Notes: generated by a model not told the origin, from the letters alone. Positions 1 through 10,238 are shown, numbered from the stretch's first letter. The stretch is DNA of 64,000 bases from [Eubacterium] yurii (GCA_900167215.1 FUZS01000008.1:62001-126000), one strand, 5' to 3'. Numbers and translations are program-made.

Positions 1-31
1 AATATTAAAATTAAATTACAAATAAGTAGTA

Positions 32-955
32 TCAACTTTGATAATCATCCTCTATTTGTTTTACAGTTTTTTGTGACATCTGTTTGAGCTCTTCAAGGAC
101 AAATTTTCTAAGCCTCTTATCAGATGCGTTAATTGTCATATTTTTCGACCATAACATACTCAGTGTACGATAGTATTTCTTGTTAAAATGAAATATATCT
201 ACATTAAGCCTTGTAAGTTTTTCGCAGTATGATGTTATAGCTACGCCAAGCCCGTTGGATACAAAATCAGCAAGCATTATATCACTGGTTACATAGTAGA
301 GTATCTCAGGAGAAAAGTTATAGTTTTCATATATCTTGTTGATAGTCCTGTACATTGGAAACTTTTGATGAAATGACACAAATTTTTCTCCTATAAAATC
401 TGAAAGATTGTCAAGCTGACCTTCAATTGCATACCTACCCTTAGGAGCGATAAGTACAAATTCTTCTTTGAGTATGGGGTATGATATGATGTCAGGATCT
501 TCTACACGCAGTGCAAATCCTGTAGATACCTCGCCTTTTTTGATACTTTCCACCATTTTTGCAGTATCCATTTGAAGCACTTCAAACTGCACATTTCTTG
601 AATTTTGCCTATTGTTAAATTTATCAAGCAACTGGTACAAAAAGTCAAAACTTAAACTTGCAAGAGATCCTATCACTGACTTTCCAAGTATTTCTTGTTT
701 GAGGTATTTCATATCCTCCATCGATTTTTCGTATATTTTTAAGATGTCGTTGACATATTCCAAAAAGATGTATCCATATCTTGAAAGCTCTATGTTCCTA
801 CCTGATTTTTGGAACAGGGGCAGACCAATCTCCTTTTCTATAGAAGATATGGCGTAATTGATACTTGAAGCTGATGTAAGCTGTTCTTCAGCTGCCATCA
901 TATAGTGCTCGTGTTTTGCAAGAGACTTAAAGTAGTATAGATGTTGGATGTTCAT
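32..955 (-). CDS. LysR-family transcriptional regulator
   Basis: This 307-residue protein has the LysR layout. The N-terminal winged helix-turn-helix (about residues 1-60) contains the usual pattern of a helix rich in Ala/Ser followed by EIGLPLFQK, and a ligand-binding domain of the periplasmic-binding-protein type follows (about 90-295). Such proteins bind DNA as tetramers and respond to a small molecule, often controlling a neighbouring gene. The start is set by AAGGAGC seven bases upstream of the ATG. It follows a small membrane-protein gene by only 15 bases, so the two are probably cotranscribed. What lies downstream is outside the window, so the target cannot be guessed. The family call is firm; ligand and regulon are unknown. 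Confidence 0.9.
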   Translation of the reverse strand: MNIQHLYYFKSLAKHEHYMMAAEEQLTSASSINYAISSIEKEIGLPLFQKSGRNIELSRYGYIFLEYVNDILKIYEKSMEDMKYLKQEILGKSVIGSLASLSFDFLYQLLDKFNNRQNSRNVQFEVLQMDTAKMVESIKKGEVSTGFALRVEDPDIISYPILKEEFVLIAPKGRYAIEGQLDNLSDFIGEKFVSFHQKFPMYRTINKIYENYNFSPEILYYVTSDIMLADFVSNGLGVAITSYCEKLTRLNVDIFHFNKKYYRTLSMLWSKNMTINASDKRLRKFVLEELKQMSQKTVKQIEDDYQS

Positions 956-970
956 TAGGCTTGCTCCTTA

Positions 971-1570
971 TCAGCGAGACTTCTTGTATTTTACAGTTCC
1001 TCCTATATATATATCACTTATTGTAGAGTATTTTTCTTTTAATCCTTTTCCCTTGTTGAGGTTGCTCTCACGTATTTTGACTATTATCTGTGTATTGCTC
1101 AAATAGTGTACCTTGAGTTTTTTATTATCAGGTCGTATTACCTTTATATTTTTATCAAAATCATCAAAGGTCTTTGGAGGATATACAATTTTACCCGGTG
1201 ATACATCTCGTGAAAATCCATTAGAATAGGCTTCTTTAAATTTTGAAGTGAGAAATACTACTTCACCGGCATCTTTCATGGTAGGAACATCAGGAACTTT
1301 AAATTCAAGCAATAAGTCATTATCAAAGTCATAGAGATAGTAGTTTTCAACATATGCTGAGTCCATATTTAAAAGACTGTTGAAAATTCCACGTTGACAC
1401 TGTACATTTGTGAGCAGTATGAAGATTAAAGAAGATGCTACAGCCACTATTCTAAAAAGCAATCTCCTGCCAAACAATATTAAGTTATCAGTAATATCTA
1501 AGTCGCTATCAAATTCAAACAGGTCTTCATCGGCTATTTTCTCTATCTCTTCCAATTCTTCTTTATCCAT
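971..1570 (-). CDS. Hypothetical protein with one membrane segment
   Basis: I do not recognise this 199-residue protein. It starts with a very acidic stretch (residues 1-30, rich in Glu and Asp). One hydrophobic segment follows at about residues 38-56, and then a polar domain of about 140 residues with alternating beta-type patterns. With basic residues just before the membrane segment, the C-terminal domain could face outward, but this is inference. A ribosome site (GGAGAAAC) precedes the ATG. The gene lies immediately upstream of the LysR gene in the same direction (15-base gap), so they probably share a transcript. No catalytic motif is visible. Confidence 0.7.
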   Translation of the reverse strand: MDKEELEEIEKIADEDLFEFDSDLDITDNLILFGRRLLFRIVAVASSLIFILLTNVQCQRGIFNSLLNMDSAYVENYYLYDFDNDLLLEFKVPDVPTMKDAGEVVFLTSKFKEAYSNGFSRDVSPGKIVYPPKTFDDFDKNIKVIRPDNKKLKVHYLSNTQIIVKIRESNLNKGKGLKEKYSTISDIYIGGTVKYKKSR

Positions 1571-1762
1571 GTTTCTCCTCTAAAATTTTATTTTTATTTT
1601 AATGGGTTATTAATGTATTTTTAGTTTCTTTTCTAAAAATGCTATAAATATCTTCAATATTTTCTTAGATTAGGATGTTTACAATAAGTTATTAAAGCGA
1701 CATTAAAAAAGCTTTTATACGCTTAAACTCAACAATATCATAATTTATGCTGAGTCTTATTT

Positions 1763-3868
1763 CTAAACTATTGCAAAGTCCACTTCTCTAAATTCTTCAG
1801 ATGTCCTTATTACCTTGACCTTGATTTTCTCACCTATGCTGTATCTCTTTCCGCCATGTTTTCCTACTGCTGAGAGAGTATCTTCATCAAAGTTATATAT
1901 GTCATCTTTCATATCTACATATCTTACCAGACCTTCGACTGTATTATCCAATCTTGCAAAGATTCCGAAGTTTGTAATAGATGATATTACAGCGTCAAAG
2001 TCTTCTCCGACAAATTTTTTCATATACTGTGCCTTTCTAAGGTCATCAACCATATTTTCAGCATTGTCTGCTTTTATCTCCATGTCTGATGACTGCAAGG
2101 CGGATTTTTTCACTACTGTATCAAGGTATGAGGCTCTTTTTTCATCTATTCTGCCGTCCAAAAACTCCTTGATTATCCTGTGGATTTGGAGGTCAGGATA
2201 TCTTCTTATAGGTGATGTGAAGTGGCAGTAGTATTTGACAGACAGCGAGAAGTGACCAAGGCATAATTCACTGTATCTTGCTTTTTTAAGTGAGCGTAGC
2301 AATAGGGTAGAAATGACTTCTTCTTCCTTCTTGCCTTCAAGTTTATCCAGTAAGTCTTGGAGTTGTCTTGGGTGTACATCATCATCGATTCTAAGTTTGT
2401 AGTTGAACATCTCAAGTATAGGAGTGAGTTTTTTAAGTTTTGCCACATCAGGATACTCATGCACCCTGTATACAAAAGGTATGTCCGCATAGAAAAACTG
2501 TTCTGCTACTGTCTGATTGGCAATAAGCATAAACTCTTCTATTATTTTGTTGGCACGACGTCTTTCTTCCGGCCTGATGTCAACAACATTTCTATTTTCA
2601 TCCATTTCTATTGAGCTTTCAGGGAAGTTGAAGTCCATTGCTCCGTTTTCAAATCTCCTCTTGCGCAGTATCTGTGCCAATTCGTCTGATAATGTCAAAA
2701 AGTCCCTAAGTTCTTCACCTTTTTGGAGTACTGATTCGTCTCCATTTTCCAAAAAGTCTGAAACTTCAGTATATACAAGTCTTGCATGAGAGTTTATTAT
2801 GGATTTGGTGATGTTGTGAGATACAACCTTACCTTTTTTGTCTATGTTCATTATGCAAGACAGCGTCAGTCTGTCAACATTTGGATGTAGTGAGCATACT
2901 CCGTTTGAGAGCTTTTCCGGCAGCATAGGCACAACTGTATCTATGAGATATACTGAAGTACCACGATTGAAGGCTTCAGAGTCAAGGGCGGTATTTTCAC
3001 GCACATATTCAGATACGTCAGCTATATGCACACCGAGTTTATATGTTCCGTCATCAAGTTTTGATATTGAGATGGCGTCATCAAGGTCTTTAGCGTCCCA
3101 TCCGTCTATTGTAAATGTGAATTCGTCTCTTAGATCTTCTCTGCCGTCAGCTTTGATGTCATCTTCGTTTATCTTCTCACATTCTCTTAGTACTCTCTTT
3201 GGGAATTCCTCGCTAAGTTTGTTTTCTTCAAATATTGCCTTGAAATATACGTCTTTGTCATTTTTATCAGCTATTATCTTAGTTATTCTACCTTCGGCTT
3301 TTTTGTCGTTTTCAGGGAATTTTATTATTTCACATTCGACCATGTCGCCCTCTTTTGCAAAGGTACCGTATTTTTTAGGAATGAAGATGTCAGATGTTAT
3401 CTTCCTGCTAAGCGGTATGACAAAGCCAAAGTCCTTTTGCTTTTGGTATCTGCCTATTACAACGGTCATATTTCTCTCAATAATTGAGATTATCTCACCT
3501 TCAGCATTGTTATCGCCTTCTTGAGGAATGGTGATTTTTACCATGACCTTGTCCTTGTCCATGGCTGAAAGAGTATATTTTTTCGGTATGAAGATGTCTT
3601 TTTCATCAAGCGAAGGGCGTACAAAAGCAAAGCCTTTTTGGTTCATAAGGACTATACCTGCCTTACATCCCAATTTTTCAGGCACTGTGTATTTTTGTTT
3701 TTTAGGCGTTTTCATCAGCAGTCCTTGTGCTACCATTTCTTCGAGCTGATTTGTTACATTTTCTACGTCATAATCATTTAAAAAATCGCAGATTTCAGGA
3801 ACGCTCAAAGGGTTTGTCTCAGTTGAAGAGAGATGTGATATAAGATCACTTGCAAAATTAACTTCCAT
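1763..3868 (-). CDS. rnr: Ribonuclease R (3'-5' exoribonuclease)
   Basis: RNase R degrades structured RNA processively from the 3' end and, with SmpB/tmRNA, non-stop mRNAs. The 701-residue protein shows the family order: an N-terminal winged helix (about 1-65), cold-shock OB domains (about 70-235), the RNB catalytic domain (about 245-580) with the metal-binding motif WDAKDLDDAIS near residue 255, and a C-terminal S1 domain (about 618-701). It lacks the long basic tail of the enterobacterial enzyme, as is usual in Gram-positives. The ATG is preceded by AAGGAGGC. In many Firmicutes rnr sits beside smpB and secG; here smpB is about 35 kb away and no secG is seen nearby. Confidence 0.96.
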   Translation of the reverse strand: MEVNFASDLISHLSSTETNPLSVPEICDFLNDYDVENVTNQLEEMVAQGLLMKTPKKQKYTVPEKLGCKAGIVLMNQKGFAFVRPSLDEKDIFIPKKYTLSAMDKDKVMVKITIPQEGDNNAEGEIISIIERNMTVVIGRYQKQKDFGFVIPLSRKITSDIFIPKKYGTFAKEGDMVECEIIKFPENDKKAEGRITKIIADKNDKDVYFKAIFEENKLSEEFPKRVLRECEKINEDDIKADGREDLRDEFTFTIDGWDAKDLDDAISISKLDDGTYKLGVHIADVSEYVRENTALDSEAFNRGTSVYLIDTVVPMLPEKLSNGVCSLHPNVDRLTLSCIMNIDKKGKVVSHNITKSIINSHARLVYTEVSDFLENGDESVLQKGEELRDFLTLSDELAQILRKRRFENGAMDFNFPESSIEMDENRNVVDIRPEERRRANKIIEEFMLIANQTVAEQFFYADIPFVYRVHEYPDVAKLKKLTPILEMFNYKLRIDDDVHPRQLQDLLDKLEGKKEEEVISTLLLRSLKKARYSELCLGHFSLSVKYYCHFTSPIRRYPDLQIHRIIKEFLDGRIDEKRASYLDTVVKKSALQSSDMEIKADNAENMVDDLRKAQYMKKFVGEDFDAVISSITNFGIFARLDNTVEGLVRYVDMKDDIYNFDEDTLSAVGKHGGKRYSIGEKIKVKVIRTSEEFREVDFAIV

Positions 3869-4381
3869 GGAAAGCCTCCTTGCTATGTAAGTGTTTATAA
3901 AATATAAGTAAAAAATTCATTGTATTTGTAATTATACTAAAGAGCTGGATAGTAGTAATTTATTTTACAACATATTAAAATTAATGTTGTAATGAAAAAA
4001 TAGATAAAATACAACTGAGTATAAAGTTTTCACATAGCTTATTATAGCATTAAATAGGCTAAAATTCAAATTATAAAAAATTATTTTCTTGCATATATGA
4101 AATACAGATATTTCATATATTATATGCCTTAAAATAATAGGAAGTCTTGTCTATTTATGGATTGCAGTAAAATTTATCAAATATATTTACAAAAGGTATA
4201 AGTCCAATTAGTTATATAAATAGTGATAAGATGTTTTGAATTATTAAAAGCTGTGTTGCAAGGAGAAAAACTAAAAATATTAAGATAAAAAGTAGTCATA
4301 CATCTGAGAAAAATAAAATGCACTCAACAATAGTAAGATGCTATATTGAGTGCATTTTTATCTCCGAAATATCTGTTATAC
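3869..4381. other. Intergenic region without a gene
   Basis: The stretch upstream of rnr and downstream of the toxin gene is very AT-rich and has no credible reading frame. It must hold the rnr promoter, but I see no convincing -35/-10 pair. The only clear element is the hairpin terminator at its right end. Confidence 0.6.
4315..4359 (-). terminator. Rho-independent terminator of the toxin-antitoxin operon
   Basis: AAAATGCACTCAA at 4315-4327 pairs with TTGAGTGCATTTT at 4346-4358. Inner ATAG/CTAT bases extend the stem. Read on the minus strand it lies just after the toxin stop codon and is followed by a T-rich tract. Confidence 0.8.
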
Positions 4382-4657
4382 TTAAGAAAACAGATCAGAA
4401 TGTGTACCTGTTCTTGAAGCAGTCAATATCAACTTAGACTTGTCAATGGAATAAATTAAAAGCCAATCAGGAGATATATGACATTCTCTAAAACCTGTAT
4501 AATTGCCTATTAAAGCATGGTCTTTGTATTTTGGAGCTAATGTATTTTCTTTTAAAAGTTCATCAATTACTAATTCTATTAAGCTGAGATTATATCCTCT
4601 TTTCTTTGCAATTTTAAGGTCTTTGCGAAATGCGGATGTTGTAACAAGTTCCAACAT
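4382..4657 (-). CDS. Type II toxin, YafQ-like mRNA interferase (RelE superfamily)
   Basis: The 91-residue protein resembles YafQ, a RelE-fold toxin that cuts mRNA on the ribosome. Visible support: the basic N-terminal helix (FRKDLKIAKKRG), the CHISPDWLLIY strand and the C-terminal signature RTGTHSDLF. In YafQ the His of the corresponding HxxLF motif is catalytic. The gene begins three bases after the antitoxin stop codon, with its own GGAGG inside the antitoxin 3' end, so translation is probably coupled. A hairpin terminator follows at once. The pair forms a compact two-gene operon. The key residues look intact, so the toxin may be active. Confidence 0.9.
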   Translation of the reverse strand: MLELVTTSAFRKDLKIAKKRGYNLSLIELVIDELLKENTLAPKYKDHALIGNYTGFRECHISPDWLLIYSIDKSKLILTASRTGTHSDLFS

Positions 4658-4660
4658 AAG

Positions 4661-4948
4661 TTATTCCTCCGAAATATCAAGCTCATCAAAAAGCTCTCTT
4701 GCAGACTTATATTTTTTTGGATGCAAGTCTCCGGACATTATCAGTCTTGCCTCATTTATAGCATCTTCAGTTGCTTTATTATATCTTGGAAGTCTCATTT
4801 CAAAAGGCAGTCCGCCCTCCATTATTGATTTTTTAAGAAAGATATTGACAGCATCTGTTAGTGTAATGCCAAAACTTGAAAACAGCTCTTCAGCAGATTT
4901 TTTGGTTTCAGGTTCTATTCTAATATTAATATTTGCAGTTTTTGCCAT
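4661..4948 (-). CDS. Type II antitoxin, RelB/DinJ family
   Basis: This 95-residue protein has the RelB/DinJ ribbon-helix-helix pattern. A beta strand (ANINIRIEPE) is followed by two helices with GITLTDAVNIFLKKS, then an acidic C-terminal tail (DELDISEE) that would wrap the toxin. Such antitoxins repress their own promoter alone and more strongly with the toxin. The start has a GGGGG ribosome site. It precedes the YafQ-like toxin gene by three bases, the usual order. Chromosomal stabilisation or stress response is possible; nothing here distinguishes them. Confidence 0.9.
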   Translation of the reverse strand: MAKTANINIRIEPETKKSAEELFSSFGITLTDAVNIFLKKSIMEGGLPFEMRLPRYNKATEDAINEARLIMSGDLHPKKYKSARELFDELDISEE

Positions 4949-5183
4949 GTCGCTACCCCCTTTTGTTTTATTATATCAATTTTTTATTACAAATGCAATA
5001 CGATGTGAAACATTTAAGATACAAACCATATTTCAATAATGATTTTTAAGATATTCAATTGTAATTTAAAATTTTAGGAATATAATATAAATTTAGAATT
5101 GATTTTGAGGGGTAAAAATTTATCTCAAAGTAATAAAAGATAATAAAAATTCAACTAAATTATATAGATATTAAGGAAGAAAG

Positions 5184-8100
5184 ATGTATTTAAAAGCTAT
5201 TGAAATAAGAGGTTTCAAATCTTTTATGGATAAGACGGTGATAAATCTGCCAAGGGGCATGATTAGCATTGTAGGACCTAACGGCTCCGGCAAGAGCAAC
5301 ATACTTGACGCTATCCGCTGGGTATTGGGCGAGCAGAGTGTCAAGTCTCTCCGTAGTGAAAAAATGCAGGATGTCATCTTTGCAGGTACTCAGTCCAAGA
5401 GTCAGCTTGGCATGTGCGAGGTGTCGCTTATAATAGACAACGAGGACAGGCTAATTGACATTGAGTACACTGAGCTTGCCATTAAGAGAAAGACCTATAG
5501 AAACGGAGAAAGTCAGTTTTTCATCAACGGAAAAAGGTGCAGGCTTAAGGACATAAGAGAATTGCTCCTTGATACAGGTATAGGTAAGGAAGGATATTCG
5601 ATAATATCTCAGGGCAGGATAGACGAGATAATAAGCAGTAACGGTTACCAAAAACGTGTCTTGCTTGAAGAAGCGTCAGGTATTGCAAAATACAGGTACA
5701 AAAAGGAAGAAGGCGAAAAGAGCCTTGCCATAGCGTCTGAGAATTTGGAGCGTATCAATGACATCTACAATGAGATAGAAAATCAGATAAAACCGCTGAA
5801 AATCCAAAAAGAAAAGGCACAAAAGTATTTGGAATACAAAAAAGAGCTCCAAAGTCAGGAGATAAATAAGATACTCCTATCCAATGAAGAATATGAAAAT
5901 GAACTTGCAAATTTGAGTAAGGACAGGGAAAGTCTCTTAGAAGAAGATGTAAAAACAAAGGAAGATTTTCAAGAAATTAGCTATAATCTTGCCAAACTCA
6001 AGGAAGAATCAGAGTATATCCAAAGGAAAAAAGAAGAACTCTACGAGAAAAAGTCAAGTCTAAGTGATAAAATTTCGCAAAATAAGATGCAGGTCTCTTT
6101 GAAATATGAAAATATCAAGTCTCTTGAAAAAAATAACGAGCTAATCCAAGAACAACTACTACAAAACAAGGATGAAATCGCAAAGATAAGGATAAAAATA
6201 GAAAATATCAACGAAAGTAAGCAAAAAATATCAGATAATATCAGCTACATCCAAAAAGAGATAAGCGAAAAAGAAGAAACAGAGCAAATCTACAAGGACA
6301 AAATTCAAGTACAAAGCCGAGAAGTTCAAGTAAAAGAACAAAAAATCAAGGATGTTGAATCTGAAATATCAAAGCTTAGCATGAGGATGGAGTTTGTCCA
6401 AAACAATATCTCAGCCTTTGAAGAAAAGATAGGCCAGTATGATGAGAAAAATCAGGAATATAGTGCAAAAATCAAAGAATTAGAAGAGGAGATAGGAAAA
6501 AAAGAAAGTCAGCTCTTACAAAAAGCAGATGAAATCTCCAAATTAAAAGATAAATTACAGATTAATTCAGAGCAAAGGCAAAATTTGGATGAAGAAAATA
6601 GCAAAATTGCCAGAGAAATAAATCAGACAAGTCTAAATCTCAAAGACATTAGTGCAAAGACAGAGATGTTGGAGAATTTCGAAAATGATATGCAGGGATT
6701 TTCGAAAAATGTCAAAGTCCTCTTGAAAAATAAAGACTTGGAAGGCATAGACAACGTTGTAGCCAATGTGATAACTGTCAAAAAAGGCTATGAAAAGGCA
6801 ATAGAGCAACTCTTATACGGCAGACTTGAAAATGTGATTATCCAAAAGTCCATCCATGCCAAAAAAGCCATAGACTATCTGAAAAAAGAAAGACTCGGCA
6901 GGACTACATTTTTGCCTCTTGATGTGATAAAGCCGTCATTTTTAAATTATAATGACAAGGGCGTAAAGGCTATAGACGTAGTAAGTTACGACGAAAAGTA
7001 TGAAAACATAGTATCTAATCTTCTTGGCAGATACGTCATAGTGGACGATATGGATACAGCACTTGAAATATCAGCAAAATACAAACATAGTTTCAAAATA
7101 TCTACAATCTCAGGGGATATATTCAACATAGGCGGCTCTATAACAGGAGGATTTTCAGCCTATAGCAAGGAGATATTCACAAGACGCAACACCATAGTCC
7201 AAAACAAGGAAGAAATTTCCAAGATGAGAGAGTCTTTGAAAAAATTAAATGAGGACTTGGAAGATGTTGATAGCAAAATATCAGAGTTAAATGAAGAAAC
7301 AGCAACTTTAAATGAGAATTTGCAGGACTGCAATAAGGAAATAAATGATTTTCTTAGACAAAAGGATGCTGCAATATCTAAGAAAGAGCAGATTTCAAAC
7401 CTTATGTCAAGTCTTTCTCAGGAAAAAGACGAGATAATCTCATCTAATGACAAGGCGCTATCTTCTTATGAAAATGACAAGATTTCAAGAGAAAACTTAC
7501 AAAAAGACTATGAAAAATTAAGCGATGAATTTGAAAAACAAAGGGCAAGTTTGGAAGAAAGTGAGATAGTTTTAAACGAAACTTCAAAGCTTTTACACGA
7601 AAAAAGAATAAGGCATAGCATCATAGAAAAGGAACTTGTAGCAATAGAAAATCAGCTACTTGAACTTGAGGGCACCTTGCAGTCAAACGACGAAAAAAGC
7701 GAAAATTCAAATAGCAAGATGACAGCAAATAATCAGCAGATACAAAAATTCCGTGAGCTGATTAAAGAACTTGAAAGTCAAAGCAAGACGATGGAAGAAG
7801 AGATAGAGGAGCTTCAAAGTAATTTTGCAAAGGTAGGCGAGGGAGATGTTAAAAACAGGGAAGCTATTGCAAAATTAAGCGAAGACAAGGAGAAAATCTC
7901 AAAACTGCAAGCAGAAGTCCAAAGTAAGATGATGAGAGCTGAAACGGAAGAGTCCAAGGTCAGATACAAGATGCAGATCTTATATGAGCAACTGTCTGAA
8001 AACTACGATATGGATATGTCCATGGCACTGTCTTACAAGGATGATATGGTGAAGGTAAGCCCAAGCGTCATAAAAAAACTCAAGGAAGATATTGCAAGCC

Positions 8101-8717
8101 TTGGAAATGTCAATATAGACTCGATAGAAGAATACAAAAAAATCGAAGAGAGATATTTACTGTACAAGAGTCAAAAAGAGGACTTGGAAGATTCTATTAC
8201 CAAGATAAGCAGTATAATAAAATCTCTTGAAAAAAGTATGATTCATGATTTTACTGAAAACTTCGATATAATAAACAAGAACTTTGACTATATATTCAAG
8301 ATATTATTCGGAGGAGGCAGTGCAAAGCTGATAATTGAAGATGAAAGTGACATCCTAGGCAGTAATATAGAAATATCTATTCAGCCTCCAGGCAAGAAAC
8401 TAAGAGGTCTTGCTATGCTGTCAGGTGGAGAAAAAGCACTGTCAGCCATAGCCCTGCTCTTTGCTATAATAGCCAAAAAACCTGTACCTTTTTGTATATT
8501 GGACGAGATAGACGCACCGCTTGACGATGCAAATATATACAGGTATGTCACATATCTCAGCACGCTTTCAGATACTACGCAGTTTGTCACTATAACTCAT
8601 AGACGTACCACTATGGAAGCCTCAAATTATATCTATGGAGTGACAATGCAGGAAAAGGGAATATCAAATGTCATAAGCCTGAAACTTGAGGATGCTAAAG
8701 GCTATGTGGAAGATTAA
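5184..8717 (+). CDS. smc: Chromosome segregation protein SMC
   Basis: This 1177-residue protein is a full-length SMC, the ATPase core of bacterial condensin, which works with ScpA and ScpB to organise and segregate the nucleoid. The N-terminal half-ATPase carries Walker A GPNGSGKSN (residues 31-39). Long coiled coils (about 170-500 and 670-1000) flank a hinge at about 505-660. The C-terminal half has the signature LSGGEKA (from about 1079) and Walker B CILDEID (about 1104-1110). The ATG follows AAGGAAG. The common Firmicute neighbours rnc and ftsY are absent here, so smc stands alone with its own promoter, which I cannot pinpoint. Confidence 0.97.
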   Translation: MYLKAIEIRGFKSFMDKTVINLPRGMISIVGPNGSGKSNILDAIRWVLGEQSVKSLRSEKMQDVIFAGTQSKSQLGMCEVSLIIDNEDRLIDIEYTELAIKRKTYRNGESQFFINGKRCRLKDIRELLLDTGIGKEGYSIISQGRIDEIISSNGYQKRVLLEEASGIAKYRYKKEEGEKSLAIASENLERINDIYNEIENQIKPLKIQKEKAQKYLEYKKELQSQEINKILLSNEEYENELANLSKDRESLLEEDVKTKEDFQEISYNLAKLKEESEYIQRKKEELYEKKSSLSDKISQNKMQVSLKYENIKSLEKNNELIQEQLLQNKDEIAKIRIKIENINESKQKISDNISYIQKEISEKEETEQIYKDKIQVQSREVQVKEQKIKDVESEISKLSMRMEFVQNNISAFEEKIGQYDEKNQEYSAKIKELEEEIGKKESQLLQKADEISKLKDKLQINSEQRQNLDEENSKIAREINQTSLNLKDISAKTEMLENFENDMQGFSKNVKVLLKNKDLEGIDNVVANVITVKKGYEKAIEQLLYGRLENVIIQKSIHAKKAIDYLKKERLGRTTFLPLDVIKPSFLNYNDKGVKAIDVVSYDEKYENIVSNLLGRYVIVDDMDTALEISAKYKHSFKISTISGDIFNIGGSITGGFSAYSKEIFTRRNTIVQNKEEISKMRESLKKLNEDLEDVDSKISELNEETATLNENLQDCNKEINDFLRQKDAAISKKEQISNLMSSLSQEKDEIISSNDKALSSYENDKISRENLQKDYEKLSDEFEKQRASLEESEIVLNETSKLLHEKRIRHSIIEKELVAIENQLLELEGTLQSNDEKSENSNSKMTANNQQIQKFRELIKELESQSKTMEEEIEELQSNFAKVGEGDVKNREAIAKLSEDKEKISKLQAEVQSKMMRAETEESKVRYKMQILYEQLSENYDMDMSMALSYKDDMVKVSPSVIKKLKEDIASLGNVNIDSIEEYKKIEERYLLYKSQKEDLEDSITKISSIIKSLEKSMIHDFTENFDIINKNFDYIFKILFGGGSAKLIIEDESDILGSNIEISIQPPGKKLRGLAMLSGGEKALSAIALLFAIIAKKPVPFCILDEIDAPLDDANIYRYVTYLSTLSDTTQFVTITHRRTTMEASNYIYGVTMQEKGISNVISLKLEDAKGYVED

Positions 8718-9027
8718 TGATAAATGATATTTAATACTAATCACCACTTATCATGCCATGGTTGTTATCTTAGCAAATTATTTGTTTTGCAGATTATTAA
8801 TAATCTTATTGTAATAAAATTACATGGCTTTCTAATAGCTTTTTAGTATAAAAATAAGATGTTTAAATTTCTGATAAATTTTGAAAGAATATTAAGAAAA
8901 GATTTCTGTATTTTATAGTAGATTTTAGTATTAATATTTGACAATATAAGCAGATTTGAAGTAGCATAATCTAAATTAATATTATTATTACGATGCTAAA
9001 TATATAAACTTAAAAATGGGGGAGAAA
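8718..9027. other. Intergenic region filled largely by a repeat copy
   Basis: Between smc and the M42 peptidase gene. A family A repeat occupies 8734-8849; the remainder is AT-rich with no reading frame. The peptidase promoter must lie in its right half, but no strong match stands out. Confidence 0.6.
8734..8849 (-). repeat. Dispersed repeat family A, copy A1
   Basis: 116 bp beginning ATACTAATCACC and ending CTTTTTAGTAT; its reverse complement aligns along its length with copies at 34830, 37173 and 39142. It includes the internal inverted repeat AGATTATTAATAATCT. It lies 17 bases after the smc stop. Confidence 0.75.
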
Positions 9028-10095
9028 ATGGACAAAAAATTAAATTTGAAAATGCTTGAAGAATTGACACTTGCAAACGGAGTGTCAGGATTTGAAGATG
9101 AGGCAGTGGAAATAGCTAAAACATACCTTTCATCAACACTTGAAGTGAGTACTGACAGTATGCTCAATACCTATATAAGAAGAGGAAAAAATGACGAAAA
9201 TCTTCCTACAGTGATGTTGGATGCCCATATAGACGAAGTGGGATTCATAGTACAGTCCATTAAAGAAAACGGACTTATTAGGATAATACCTCTTGGAGGC
9301 TTTGTGGCACATAATCTTCCATCTCATAGGGTAAAGATAAAAAATTCTGAAAATAAGCTGATATCAGGAATAATTACAGGTTCGCCTGTACATTATAAGG
9401 ACAAAAATTCTGAGGTCACCACTGACAGCCTATTTGTAGATATCGGAGCTGTAAGTATTGACGAAGTGAAAAATATATACAAGATAGGTATAGCAATGCC
9501 TGTAACTTTGGAAAGCGTGTTTGAATACGACGAAGAAACTGATATAGTAAAGGGCAAGGCATTTGACTGTAGGGCTGGAGTATGCTCAGTTATAGAAATG
9601 ATGAATGCCTTGGAAAAAGAAGAACTAAATGTAAATATAGTAGGCACTCTTACAAGTCAGGAAGAAGTAGGAACAAGAGGTATCCAAGTTGCAGTAAACA
9701 AGGTAAAACCTGATATAGCAATAGTAATGGAAGGAACTCCTGCTGATGATACATTTGGAGAAAGCTATCAGATACAGACAAGGATAAAAAAAGGACCTAT
9801 GCTAAGACATATGGATCCAAAGATGATAGCAAATCCGAGATTCCAAAGATTTGCCCTTGATATTGCGAAAAAATATGACATAGCTTGTCAAGATGCAGTA
9901 AGAACAGGCGGTGGTACAAACGGTATGGCTATACACACATCAAATGACGGAGTGCCGACTATAGTAATAGGAGTCCCTGTAAGATACCCACATACAAGCA
10001 ACGGCATAATAGCATATCAAGACTACGAAAATATGGTAAAGCTTGCAACAGCAATAATAAGAGAGCTTAATAGCGAAACCGTACAAAAGTTCTAA
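9028..10095 (+). CDS. M42 family metallopeptidase (glutamyl aminopeptidase/endoglucanase-like)
   Basis: This cytosolic zinc aminopeptidase of the M42 (TET/FrvX/PepA) family has 355 residues. Motifs in order: LDAHIDEVGFIV (metal ligand His and neighbouring acid), AFDCRAGVCSV (bridging Asp), SQEEVGTRG (catalytic Glu pair), MEGTPADD (metal ligand) and a C-terminal PVRYPHTSNG (metal-ligand His). Members form dodecameric TET particles that trim peptides. I place the start at the second ATG because the ribosome site GGGGGAG lies between it and an in-frame ATG at 9016. The gene appears monocistronic. Substrate preference (Glu/Asp or broader) cannot be told from sequence. Confidence 0.93.
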   Translation: MDKKLNLKMLEELTLANGVSGFEDEAVEIAKTYLSSTLEVSTDSMLNTYIRRGKNDENLPTVMLDAHIDEVGFIVQSIKENGLIRIIPLGGFVAHNLPSHRVKIKNSENKLISGIITGSPVHYKDKNSEVTTDSLFVDIGAVSIDEVKNIYKIGIAMPVTLESVFEYDEETDIVKGKAFDCRAGVCSVIEMMNALEKEELNVNIVGTLTSQEEVGTRGIQVAVNKVKPDIAIVMEGTPADDTFGESYQIQTRIKKGPMLRHMDPKMIANPRFQRFALDIAKKYDIACQDAVRTGGGTNGMAIHTSNDGVPTIVIGVPVRYPHTSNGIIAYQDYENMVKLATAIIRELNSETVQKF

Positions 10096-10111
10096 TTTAT
10101 AAGATAATAAT

Positions 10112-10238
10112 ATACTATAATCTAATAAATAATGGATAAAATATTTTCAATAATTCTATAATGAAGTTATGAATTATATAGTATTCTTAAAAAAACTACT
10201 AATTAAATATTATTCATAGATTAAATAGATAATAGTAT
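10112..10238 (+). repeat. Dispersed repeat family B, copy B1
   Basis: 127 bp starting ATACTATAATCTAATAA and ending ATAGATAATAGTAT. The two ends are imperfect inverted repeats of about 29 bp (TAATGGATAAAA on the left, ATTCATAGATTAAATAG on the right). It aligns with copies at 27921, 43591, 48229 and 52409. Confidence 0.75.

Noticed and set aside
2838-3524. 228-codon open frame on the plus strand
   Set aside because: It is antisense to rnr, Ser- and Phe-rich with no ribosome site; a shadow of the real gene.
10112-10238. CRISPR-like array from repeated ATACTA motifs
   Set aside because: Copies are single, far apart and in both orientations, with no spacers; they fit dispersed elements.
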